A DNA stretch of 64,000 nucleotides from Silicimonas sp963779765 (lineage in GTDB: Bacteria > Pseudomonadota > Alphaproteobacteria > Rhodobacterales > Rhodobacteraceae): assembly GCA_963779765.1 (NCBI GenBank), contig CAVZZP010000002.1, positions 1,652,203 through 1,716,202 on the forward strand, written 5' to 3'. The notes beneath the pieces were generated by a model, which was not told where the DNA came from, made no database searches, and worked only from the letters and a program-made list of their open reading frames with translations. Shown here piece after piece: positions 19,110-26,716 of this stretch. Numbering within the stretch: the first letter of the stretch is position 1; every line of letters begins with the position of its first letter. Position numbers and translations under genes: made by a program.

Positions 19110-20797
19110 GCGTTGGTTTCGTCATGCTGGCGCACGAGGCGCTTCACCGGGCAGCGCAGGTGGCACGCGTCATCTCGGACGCGGGTTGCCACGTGGTGAT
19201 CCATGTCGACCGGCGCGTTCCCGACCGGCGGTACGAGGCTCTCGTTCAGTCAGTCGGTGTCAGAGACAACGTCGCCTTCGCGGCCAGGCAGGTCTGCGAC
19301 TGGGGGACGTGGTCGCTGGTATCCGCAAGCCGGAACGCCACCGAGCAGCTTCTGGCAATGGCTCCGAACATCGCTCACGTCGCGCTGATCTCGGGCGCTT
19401 GCCTTCCGATCAAGCAGATCGACCAATTAACGGACTTCTTGGCGCGGCACCCGACAACCGATTTCATCGAAAGCGTCACCATTGGGGACGTGCCTTGGAC
19501 CAAGGGCGGGTTGAGTGAAGAACGCTTCACCCTCAGCTTCCCCTTCGCCTGGAAAAGGCACCAGCGTCTGTTCGATGCCTGGGTCGAATTGCAGCGCTTC
19601 GCAGGCCGGAAGAGGCGCATTCCTCCCGGCATAGAGCCACATATGGGCTCTCAATGGTGGTGCCTGACACGCGCGACGCTGGACCGAATCTTGAGTGATC
19701 CGGATCGACCTGTTCTGGATCGCTACTTCCGGCGGGTCTGGATCCCCGACGAAAGCTACTTCCAGTCGCTCGTCCGCTACTACGGCACCTCCGTCGAAAG
19801 CCGGTCGCTGACCCTGTCGAAGTTCGATTTCCAAGGGAAGCCGCATGTCTTCTACGACGACCACCTTCTTCTTCTCCGCCAAAGCCCGGCCTACTTCGCC
19901 CGCAAGATATGGCCCGGTGCCAACAGGCTTTACCGCGCCTTCCTCGAAATGGGCCGGCCCGACCTGCCGCCGCGCGAGACGGCGGGCCAGATCGATCGGA
20001 CCTTCGCACAGGCCGTGACGAGACGGACGCGCGGGCGACCCGGGCTTGTCATGACGAGTCGCTATCCTGGCGAAGGCTTCGAGAATGGGCTGACGGCCGC
20101 GCCCTATGCGGTTTTTCACGGCTTCGACGATATTTTCAAGGACTTCGGGGCGTGGATCGGTCAGACGACGGGGAGCCGCGTTCACGGCCATCTTTACGCA
20201 AAGGAACGTGTGGAATTCTTCGGAGGTCAGACCGGCTTTGCAGGGGCGCTTTGCGACAAGGCTGCAGTCCGTGATCACGACCCGGGGGCGTTTCTGCGAA
20301 ACCTGGTCTGGAACACGCGCGGCGAACACCAGTCGTTCCTGTTCTCTCCCCGCGACGCCCAGGGTATCGGCGCATTCCTCGCCCGCGACCGCAACGCCAC
20401 GATTTCAGTCGTCAGCGGAGCGTGGGCGCTGCCGCTCCTTCGCTCCGGGCTTCCGATCCCGGAAGTGCGTGGGGCGGCGGCACGGCTTCAGAAGATCGAA
20501 GCGGCGTTTCTGGCGAGGTTGCACGAACGTCGATCGAGGGCGCGAACTCGCGTTTGGTCTCTGGCCGAGTTCCTTGAGCGTCCGATGGATCCGATGCAGG
20601 AGATCGTCGACAGCCTCTCGGGCGCCGAACACCACATGCTGACGGGATTGCCGGCCTTGAAGCCGGTTGAGGGGTTGGCCGATTTCCTTCAGGCCCTGCG
20701 CAACGCCGGGATGAACCCGCACCTCGCCGGAGAAACCGGGTCGCGCGTGCAGGTGACACAGGTTCCCTTGGCTGGTGACCGACTGGAGGCCGGATGA
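19106..20797 (+). CDS. GT14-like branching glycosyltransferase with long C-terminal domain
   Basis: 563 residues. The first about 270 match the Core-2/I-branching (GT14, 'Branch') family: VGFVMLAHEALHRAAQVARV, VVIHVDRRVP, the donor-area VALISGACLPIK and PHMGSQWWCLTRAT. The DESYFQSLV segment supplies the acidic catalytic region. By family these are beta-1,6-type N-acetylglucosaminyl or xylosyl transferases. The C-terminal about 290 residues are of unknown function; such two-part proteins are common in Rhodobacteraceae polysaccharide loci. It overlaps both the previous glycosyltransferase and the sulfotransferase by 4 bases, so the three are one translational unit. Confidence 0.85.
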   Translation: MSVGFVMLAHEALHRAAQVARVISDAGCHVVIHVDRRVPDRRYEALVQSVGVRDNVAFAARQVCDWGTWSLVSASRNATEQLLAMAPNIAHVALISGACLPIKQIDQLTDFLARHPTTDFIESVTIGDVPWTKGGLSEERFTLSFPFAWKRHQRLFDAWVELQRFAGRKRRIPPGIEPHMGSQWWCLTRATLDRILSDPDRPVLDRYFRRVWIPDESYFQSLVRYYGTSVESRSLTLSKFDFQGKPHVFYDDHLLLLRQSPAYFARKIWPGANRLYRAFLEMGRPDLPPRETAGQIDRTFAQAVTRRTRGRPGLVMTSRYPGEGFENGLTAAPYAVFHGFDDIFKDFGAWIGQTTGSRVHGHLYAKERVEFFGGQTGFAGALCDKAAVRDHDPGAFLRNLVWNTRGEHQSFLFSPRDAQGIGAFLARDRNATISVVSGAWALPLLRSGLPIPEVRGAAARLQKIEAAFLARLHERRSRARTRVWSLAEFLERPMDPMQEIVDSLSGAEHHMLTGLPALKPVEGLADFLQALRNAGMNPHLAGETGSRVQVTQVPLAGDRLEAG

Positions 20798-22233
20798 CCC
20801 GACGCTTCGACTACTTTGTGGTGCTTGCGGGTATGCGCACCGGATCGAACCTTCTGGAAGAGCAGCTTGCGGCTATGCCTGGCGTCGAGTCGTTTGGGGA
20901 GTTGTTCAATCCGCATTTCTTTGGAAAACCTGAAGTGACTTCGATGTGGGGCCTGTCGATGACCGCCCGAGACAGCGACCCGTTGCGCGTCATTGCAGCA
21001 ATGCGCTCGGCAACAGGGGGTCTGCCGGGCTTTCGCCTGTTCTACGATCATGATCCGCGGGCGATCGACGTCGTCCTTCAAGACCCGAAGGCAGCGAAGA
21101 TCGTCCTGACCCGGCGACCGATCGACAGCTACGTCTCGCTCAAGATCGCGCGCAAGACGGGACAGTGGTGGCTGGGCGACATGACGACGGCGCGGGCGGC
21201 GAAGGTGCCCTTCGATGCAGAGGAATATGCGGAGTTCGTCGAGGAACTGTCGGCCTTCCAGTCTCGTGTCGCCCGCGCGCTGCAGGTAACCGGACAGACC
21301 GCTTTTCATATCGGCTACGAGGATCTGTCTGACGACGACGTGCTGGCCGGGCTGGGGACATTTATCGGCTCGGACGGCCCGCCCGATCCGGCCAAGGTGC
21401 GCGCCAAGGTCCAGAATCCATCGCCTGTCGCTGCGCGGTTGACCAACCCCACAGTCGCCGAAGAGGCTTTGCAGACGATGCTCATGCCCGACTTGGGGCG
21501 GGTGCCGATCCACGAACCCGAGAGAGGCCCAGGCCTGCGGTTCTTCCGAGTCTGCAAGACGGCGCCGCTTCTCTACATGCCGATCCGGGGAGCCGGTTTC
21601 GATCCGATTCCCGACTGGCTGTCACAGGTGGATCCGGACGGAGAGACCGAGACCGGGATGTCTCAGAAGGATATGCGTCGCTGGAAACGGCAGCATCCGG
21701 GACATCGGTCGTTCACCGTCCTGCGCCATCCGTTGCCGCGCGCGCATGACGCTTTCTGCCGCTTCGTTCTTCCCACCGATATCGATACGCACGCCGACAT
21801 CCGGGCCGCCTTGGGGGAGCATTATGGGGTGCCGCTTCCGCCCGGTTGGCCAGACCCCGATTGGACCCTGGACCGTCACAGGGAAGCGTTTCTGAAGTTC
21901 CTCAAGTTCCTCGCGGGCAATCTTGGCGGACAGACGGCAGTCCGGGTCGACAACGCCTGGGCCAGTCAGGCGACGCTGCTCTTCGCGATCGGTCAGTTCC
22001 AGATGCCCGACCGAGTGGTCCGCGAAAGCCACCTCGACGCGGCGCTGTCCGATCTCTGCCGGGATGTGGGCGTGGACATGCCGCCTGTGACGGGCGCATT
22101 CCAGGTCCAGGACGTTCATGCCTTGTCAGACGTCGTCACGCGCCAGATCGCAGAGGCGTGCGAGGCGGCGTATCGGCGTGACTACGTGATGTTCGGCTTC
22201 ACGGACTGGAGGCCCGAGGGTCAGGCGGCCTGA
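20794..22233 (+). CDS. Sulfotransferase with two sulfotransferase-like halves
   Basis: 479 residues. The N-terminal half (about 1-245) is NodH/Stf0-like: GMRTGSNLLEEQL (about 13-25) is the 5'-phosphosulfate loop of PAPS-dependent sulfotransferases, and LTRRPIDSYVSLKIA (about 107-121) carries the Arg and Ser that bind the 3'-phosphate. The second half repeats the plan in degraded form: FFRVCKTAPLLYMPI where a PKTAGTS-type loop is expected, then FTVLRHPLPRAHDAFCRF lacking the usual serine. The first half is probably catalytic and adds sulfate to the polysaccharide made by the upstream enzymes. The stop overlaps convergent ptsN by 13 bases. cysQ at the other end of the locus would clear its PAP product. 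Confidence 0.82.
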   Translation: MTRRFDYFVVLAGMRTGSNLLEEQLAAMPGVESFGELFNPHFFGKPEVTSMWGLSMTARDSDPLRVIAAMRSATGGLPGFRLFYDHDPRAIDVVLQDPKAAKIVLTRRPIDSYVSLKIARKTGQWWLGDMTTARAAKVPFDAEEYAEFVEELSAFQSRVARALQVTGQTAFHIGYEDLSDDDVLAGLGTFIGSDGPPDPAKVRAKVQNPSPVAARLTNPTVAEEALQTMLMPDLGRVPIHEPERGPGLRFFRVCKTAPLLYMPIRGAGFDPIPDWLSQVDPDGETETGMSQKDMRRWKRQHPGHRSFTVLRHPLPRAHDAFCRFVLPTDIDTHADIRAALGEHYGVPLPPGWPDPDWTLDRHREAFLKFLKFLAGNLGGQTAVRVDNAWASQATLLFAIGQFQMPDRVVRESHLDAALSDLCRDVGVDMPPVTGAFQVQDVHALSDVVTRQIAEACEAAYRRDYVMFGFTDWRPEGQAA

Positions 22234-22685
22234 ACGCGGGGCTGTGCGGTCAGGAGAGTGTGCAGAGTCTGCGGGTCGGAGTTCGCTCGAAGCTTTGCGC
22301 AAAGGGCCGGGTCGCGCATTGTCCGCGACACGACGGCGAGCGCCTTCAGATGCTCGACACCAGCGTCCTGTGGCGCAAGCAGGGCGAAAACGAGGTCGAC
22401 GGGCTGACGGTCCACGGATTCGAAGTCGAGCAGCTTCTCGACCCGGATAAAGAGCCCGTGAACCTGCGGAAGACCGTCGAGGCGCGCGTGAGGCAGCGCG
22501 ATTCCCCCACCGACACCGGTCGGGCCAAGGCTCTCACGCTCTTGCAAGGCCGTTGCGACCTCGGCGGACTTCAGTCCGTAAACCTGCGCGGCAAGGTCGC
22601 CAAGTTCGTGGAACAGGCGCTTCTTGCTGCTGATGGCGGAGACCGTCTTGACGGCCTCCGTCCTTAGAATGGTCGATATGTCCAT
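22221..22685 (-). CDS. ptsN: PTS IIA-like nitrogen regulatory protein PtsN
   Basis: 154 residues from MDISTILRTEAV (ATG 22685). A complete EIIA-Ntr domain is seen, with GGGIALPHARLDGL holding the phosphorylated histidine (about residue 66). It takes phosphate from NPr and, in relatives, modulates potassium uptake and nitrogen/carbon signalling rather than moving sugar. It is last in the minus-strand row rnd-lptC-lptA-lptB-hpf-ptsN. Many proteobacteria have rpoN in this row between lptB and hpf; here it is missing. Confidence 0.95.
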   Translation of the reverse strand: MDISTILRTEAVKTVSAISSKKRLFHELGDLAAQVYGLKSAEVATALQERESLGPTGVGGGIALPHARLDGLPQVHGLFIRVEKLLDFESVDRQPVDLVFALLAPQDAGVEHLKALAVVSRTMRDPALCAKLRANSDPQTLHTLLTAQPRVQAA

Positions 22686-22733
22686 GAACTTATCGCGTCC
22701 CGCCGACAAGTGGCGCCGTACCCGAGCTATCCC

Positions 22734-23297
22734 CTAGTTCGGATCGATCCAGCCAATGTTACCGTCTTCCCGGCGATAAACCACATTCACGCCGGACCCC
22801 TGCTTTTCGTTTTGAAAGATCAGGACCGGCGCCCCCGCAAGCTCCATCTGCATGACCGCTTCACCGACAGACAAAGAAGGGATCTTCGTCTGCATTTCGG
22901 CGATGATCATGGGCTGGAGCGTTTCAGGTTCCGCGTCACCCCCGTCTTCCGACGAGGCGAGGATATAAGAGGACACGCCGAAGGATTCAACCGGACGCTC
23001 TCTGTGATGATCTTTCAGTCGACGCTTGTAGCGTCGAAGCTGCTTTTCCATCTTGGCGCAGCACTTGTCGAAGGCGGCGTAGATTTCGTGGTCATGCCCC
23101 TTGGCCTGGGCCGTCAGGCCGGTCGAGAGATGAATGACCGCCTCGCAGACGTACTCGTGCCCGCTCTTCGAGAAGACGATTCCTGCGTCCGTCGGACGTC
23201 CCGCGTATTTGCCGACCACCTCATCGATACAGGTTTTGACATGGGTCTGAAGCGCCTCGCCAATGTCGATCTGCTTGCCGGTGATCTGATACTGCAT
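22734..23297 (-). CDS. hpf: Long-form ribosome hibernation promoting factor
   Basis: 187 residues from the ATG at 23297 (MQYQITGKQIDIGEALQTHV). An N-terminal RaiA/HPF domain (about 1-100) with the basic patch KMEKQLRRYKRRLKDHHRE is followed by a linker and a C-terminal dimerisation domain (about 130-187: MIIAEMQTKIPSLSVGEAVM, VVYRREDGNIGWIDPN). Long HPF joins two 70S ribosomes into inactive 100S particles in stationary phase. It lies about 50 bases upstream of ptsN. The gap to lptB holds a nested inverted repeat but no rpoN. Confidence 0.94.
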   Translation of the reverse strand: MQYQITGKQIDIGEALQTHVKTCIDEVVGKYAGRPTDAGIVFSKSGHEYVCEAVIHLSTGLTAQAKGHDHEIYAAFDKCCAKMEKQLRRYKRRLKDHHRERPVESFGVSSYILASSEDGGDAEPETLQPMIIAEMQTKIPSLSVGEAVMQMELAGAPVLIFQNEKQGSGVNVVYRREDGNIGWIDPN

Positions 23298-23350
23298 CTG
23301 CGTCTCCCATCCGTTACGGCCCGCGGAAGTGCGGACCGGGACTGCCATAT

Positions 23351-23402
23351 GTCACGAAAGCCGACCGTCCTCGCAGCGGGTTTGCGCTGCAGTGTTCGTG
23401 AC
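23351..23402 (-). promoter_or_regulatory. Nested inverted repeat upstream of hpf
   Basis: Outer perfect 8-bp arms GTCACGAA (23351-23358) and TTCGTGAC (23395-23402) enclose a second stem GCAGCG (23373-23378) / CGCTGC (23385-23390). It lies between the lptB stop and the hpf start, about 55 bases before the latter. It could be an hpf leader structure, an operator or a terminator for lptB without a T-run. Confidence 0.45.
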
Positions 23403-23490
23403 ACGACCCAGGTCAAGGACGGCGTGGTTCATTACACTCATTTGGCGACAAAGCGCCCGGAACTGTCAACAAATCCTTCTGCTCCGGTCG

Positions 23491-24250
23491 TCAGGAAATG
23501 CGGAAGCTCTGTCCGAGGTAGACGCGTCGAACCTTCTCGTCCTTCACTACCTCGTCTGCGGTTCCGCTCATCAGGACGGCGCCATCGTGAAGGATATAAG
23601 CTCTATCCACGATCTCCAATGTCTCTCGAACGTTGTGGTCGGTGATCAGGACGCCGATGCCGCGGTCCTTCAGATCGAACACCAAGTCGCGGATATCGCC
23701 GACGGCGATAGGGTCGATGCCGGGGAAGGGTTCGTCGAGCAAGAAGGTACTTCGGATTGGCCGCGAGGCTGCGCGCGATCTCGCACCTGCGGCGCTCACC
23801 GCCCGAAAGGGCGACCGAAGGCGTGCGGCGGAGGTGGGCGATGGAGAACTCGTTCAGAAGCTCCTCCAACCGTTCCCGGCGCTTTGTCCTGTCCTTTTCA
23901 ACAATCTCAAGGATCGCGAGGATATTGTCCTCGACGTTCAATCCCTGGAAAATCGAGCGCTCTTGCGGAAGATAGCCAATTCCCATCTGTGCGCGGCGGT
24001 ACATGGGAAAGGTGGTCACGTCGCGTCCATCGATGGTAACTTGCCCGCCGTCGGGCATGACAAGTCCGGCGATGGAGTAGAAGCACGTCGTCTTGCCCGA
24101 GCCGTTCGGTCCCAGCAGCGCCACTACCTCGCCCCGGTGCAACTCGAGGCTGACGTCCCGGATGACGGGCCGTCGCTTGTAGGACTTCCGCAGGTTCCTG
24201 ACCTTCAGGCCCTGGTCGCCGTCCGATACGGTAAGCGTTGGCGCGGGCAT
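23491..24250 (-). CDS. lptB: Lipopolysaccharide export ABC ATPase LptB (frameshifted)
   Basis: LptB powers the LptFG complex that lifts lipopolysaccharide from the inner membrane. Walker A is LLGPNGSGKTT (about 43-53), the signature is ALSGGERRRCEIARSLA (about 149-165) and the switch is ITDHNVRETLEI. The frame breaks inside Walker B at about 23741-23746: the first frame reads NPKYLLARRTLP and the second resumes LLDEPFPGIDPIAVGDI. One extra T in the minus-strand CTTCTTGCTCGAC explains it. Removing it gives 252 residues, the normal length. As LptB is essential in most lipopolysaccharide makers, an error in the sequence is likely. Its ATG overlaps the lptA stop (ATGA). Confidence 0.93.
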
Positions 24251-24759
24251 CAGTTTCCCCCCGGAGTGAAGACCGTGCGGACACGACCCTCCATACGCCC
24301 CGAACCAGCGTTCAGGTCCAGGGTGAGCGACTCTCCCGCGATGGCGTTTTGGCCTTGCGTCAGGATCACGTCCCCCGACAGACGGACCGTTCCATCTGCG
24401 ACTGAATAAGTCGCCTCCTGCGCCTCGATGGCCTCGGCCGGAGTGACGAAGGTGACGCCATCCGAAGCCACGAGACGGGAGACGCCGCTTGGGGCGGCGC
24501 CGTCCGTCGAATACTCGACCGTGACCTTGCCGGCAGACAAGCGGACCTCTCCCTGCACGACCAGAACATTGCCGTCGAAGACCGCCTGCCCATTTGACTG
24601 GTCAACCGAAAGCTCGTCGGCCGTCACCTCGACAGGTTGCGTGCGATCGAAGGACTGGGTGCCCAGAGCGATGTCGGCACCCTGTGCCAGGGCGGCCGTG
24701 CCGGCGACGAGGCACAGGGCAAGCATGAGAAGACGTTGGATCACGAAAGCATCCTTCAC
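24250..24759 (-). CDS. lptA: Lipopolysaccharide transport periplasmic protein LptA
   Basis: 169 residues from a GTG overlapping the lptC stop. The signal peptide (LLMLALCLVAGTAALAQG) is followed by an OstA-type beta-jellyroll with repeated strands (VEVTADELSVDQSNGQAVF, GNVLVVQGEVRLSAGKVTVEY, TVRLSGDVILTQGQN). LptA forms the bridge that carries lipopolysaccharide across the periplasm between LptC and LptD. It lies between lptC and lptB with 4- and 3-base overlaps, so the three are translationally coupled. Confidence 0.93.
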   Translation of the reverse strand: MKDAFVIQRLLMLALCLVAGTAALAQGADIALGTQSFDRTQPVEVTADELSVDQSNGQAVFDGNVLVVQGEVRLSAGKVTVEYSTDGAAPSGVSRLVASDGVTFVTPAEAIEAQEATYSVADGTVRLSGDVILTQGQNAIAGESLTLDLNAGSGRMEGRVRTVFTPGGN

Positions 24760-25355
24760 GGAGTTGGCCGATATATCAACCGGACGCCTTCGCCAAAGAC
24801 AAGGCGATAGGTGCCGTCTTGGCCGCGTCTCAGCTCCATACTGCCGGCCTCGATGTCTCCCGCAGGGCCGGTTGCGAAGACGCCGCCTTCCGACACAACG
24901 CTTCCGTCGACGACCGAGGCGGTGATGCGGTCGGTCGTCACGGTATAACCAGTCGAGCTTTCCAGCCGCGCGCCGCCTGACAGCGCAGCGGTCTGCGTCT
25001 TGCCGTCGACCCGGCCGGAAGGACTGGTGATCTCGATGTGTCCCCCGGACGGCAGGTCGAGCGTCGCGTTCAGCGTCGTGCCGTCCATCGTCTGCGGTGC
25101 GTCAGGTGATGGCCGCACGGAATCTGCGGTGACGGCGATGGCGATTCCGCCTTCGGTGACGCCTCCGAAGGAGGGATGCGTCACCCCCTGCTCACGCAGG
25201 ATGCGGTCGACGTCGACTTCGGCGTAGGGAATGGCGGCTTCGGGATTAAGGGTCTCGGCGACGAAGAACAGCGTCGACAGGATCGCCAGGGCCGCCAGGG
25301 GCAGCGCGATCTTCAGCCAGTGGACCAATCGAGAGTATCTGTCTGCGGCATCCAT
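24756..25355 (-). CDS. lptC: LPS export system protein LptC
   Basis: 199 residues. One N-terminal membrane anchor (LVHWLKIALPLAALAILSTLFFV, about 9-31) is followed by a periplasmic beta-jellyroll like that of LptA, with strands such as GHIEITSPSGRV and GYTVTTDRITASVVDGSVVSE. LptC binds LptFG and passes lipopolysaccharide to LptA. It lies directly upstream of lptA and 24 bases downstream of rnd on the same strand. LptC proteins are poorly conserved; the call leans on fold pattern plus the lptA/lptB neighbours. Confidence 0.88.
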   Translation of the reverse strand: MDAADRYSRLVHWLKIALPLAALAILSTLFFVAETLNPEAAIPYAEVDVDRILREQGVTHPSFGGVTEGGIAIAVTADSVRPSPDAPQTMDGTTLNATLDLPSGGHIEITSPSGRVDGKTQTAALSGGARLESSTGYTVTTDRITASVVDGSVVSEGGVFATGPAGDIEAGSMELRRGQDGTYRLVFGEGVRLIYRPTP

Positions 25356-25379
25356 GCGGGTCCATATAGGCGGTTTCGC

Positions 25380-25991
25380 TCAGTGCGCGAAGATGTCGTC
25401 TTCCGGCCAGCCGGCGAGATCCAGCCGGGCGCGGGTGGGAAGAAAATCGAATGCGGCCTGCGCCAGGTCGGTGCGACCTTCGCGGGCCAGACGCTCGTCG
25501 AGCTTCTCTTTTAGACGATGGAGGTAGAGAACATCGGATGCCGCATAGGCGAGCTGTCCCTCGGTCAGCGTCGCAGCGCCCCAGTCGCTCATCTGCTGGA
25601 GCTTCGAGATGTCGATGTTCAAAAGCTCTTCCAGCAGGTTCTTCAGCCCGTGACGGTCGGTGTAGGTCCTGATCAGCTTGGACGCGATCTTGGTGCAATA
25701 GACCGGCGCCGCCAACGCGCCGAAGGCATGATACATCACCGCAATGTCGAAGCGGCCGAAATGAAACAGCTTGAGGACATCCGGGTCGCGCAACAGCCGT
25801 TCCAGGTTTGGAGCCGAAGTCTGCCCCCGGTCGATCTGTACGAGGTGCGCGTTGCCATCCCCGGACGACAACTGGACAAGGCACAGCCGGTCGCGGTGAG
25901 GATTTAGCCCCATCGTCTCGCAATCGATGGCGACCGAAGGGCCGAGGTCGAGACCATCCGGCAGATCGTTCTTGTGAAGATGGTTGGTCAC
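25380..25991 (-). CDS. Short ribonuclease D family 3'-5' exonuclease
   Basis: 203 residues from a GTG. The DEDDy exonuclease motifs are all there: VAIDCETMGLNP (first Asp/Glu pair, about 22-33), FGRFDIAVMYHAFG (about 78-91) and the closing AYAASDVLYLHRL (Tyr-x3-Asp, about 150-160). No HRDC domain follows, so this is the short form often seen upstream of lptC in alphaproteobacteria, not full RNase D. Likely role: trimming structured RNA 3' ends. It starts the minus-strand lpt row and diverges from the kinase-like gene at 26090. Confidence 0.9.
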   Translation of the reverse strand: MTNHLHKNDLPDGLDLGPSVAIDCETMGLNPHRDRLCLVQLSSGDGNAHLVQIDRGQTSAPNLERLLRDPDVLKLFHFGRFDIAVMYHAFGALAAPVYCTKIASKLIRTYTDRHGLKNLLEELLNIDISKLQQMSDWGAATLTEGQLAYAASDVLYLHRLKEKLDERLAREGRTDLAQAAFDFLPTRARLDLAGWPEDDIFAH

Positions 25992-26089
25992 GCGCTGTCT
26001 CCTGAAGGTCTGGGGCTTGATGCACCAGCCTCCCGCTTGGCATCAAGGGGATTGAGACGCAGGGTGCCCGCAATGGAACGGAGAGTCCG

Positions 26090-26716
26090 ATGACCGAAGT
26101 TGACAGCGTAGTCCTGGACAGGATCTCCGCGCTGGACTGGACGCAGCGTCGGCGGCTGGTGGCCCTTGCTGGCCCGCCCGCCTCTGGCAAGTCCACCTTC
26201 GCCGAGACGCTTGTCTCCGACCTGCGCGCACGCGGATGTCCCGCCACGCTTGTGCCGATGGACGGTTTTCACCTCGAGAACCCGCAGTTGGTCGAGATGG
26301 GACTGCTTCATCGCAAGGGCGCGCCCGAGACTTTCGACCTTGCGGGCTTCGCCGACCTCGTCGCACGACTGCCCGAGGAAGAAATGGTGCCGGTGCCTGT
26401 TTTCGACCGAACGCGCGACTGCACCGTGCCGGGGGCGGCGCGTATTTCGGCAGGCGACAGGGTGGTGGTCATCGAGGGAAACTACCTGCTGCTTGACGAA
26501 CCCGGCTGGCGCGACCTTGTCTCGCATTGGGACGTGTCGGTCTGGATCGATGTCCCCGAGGCGACGCTGAAGCGGCGGTTGGTGCAAAGATGGCTGGACC
26601 ATGGTCTCGACGCGGACGCGGCCGAAGCACGGGCCGAGGGCAACGACATGGCGAACGCAAGGCGCATCGCGGCGCACCGTCTGCCGGCCGATATAGTCGT
26701 CACGCAGGCCGGGTGA
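26090..26716 (+). CDS. P-loop kinase-like protein (uridine kinase / fructose transport kinase type)
   Basis: 208 residues. Walker A is LAGPPASGKSTFAETL (about 25-40), the acceptor-site segment is VPMDGFHLENPQL (about 56-68), and the VVIEGNYLLLDEPGW stretch (about 122-136) matches the uridine kinase/pantothenate kinase class, as do DVSVWIDVPE and LKRRLVQRW. Proteins of this shape next to sugar transporters are called FrcK. Here it has no sugar transporter beside it, so the phosphorylated substrate is unknown. It converges on the SulP gene with a 17-base overlap. Confidence 0.8.
   Translation: MTEVDSVVLDRISALDWTQRRRLVALAGPPASGKSTFAETLVSDLRARGCPATLVPMDGFHLENPQLVEMGLLHRKGAPETFDLAGFADLVARLPEEEMVPVPVFDRTRDCTVPGAARISAGDRVVVIEGNYLLLDEPGWRDLVSHWDVSVWIDVPEATLKRRLVQRWLDHGLDADAAEARAEGNDMANARRIAAHRLPADIVVTQAG

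Noticed and set aside
23298..23490. rpoN expected between lptB and hpf
   Set aside because: The gap is only 193 bases and shows no coding frame with sigma-54 features.
25380..25991. Full-length RNase D truncated at its C-terminus
   Set aside because: The exonuclease domain is complete and a stop fits the short form common in alphaproteobacteria; no HRDC remnant is seen in the downstream gap.
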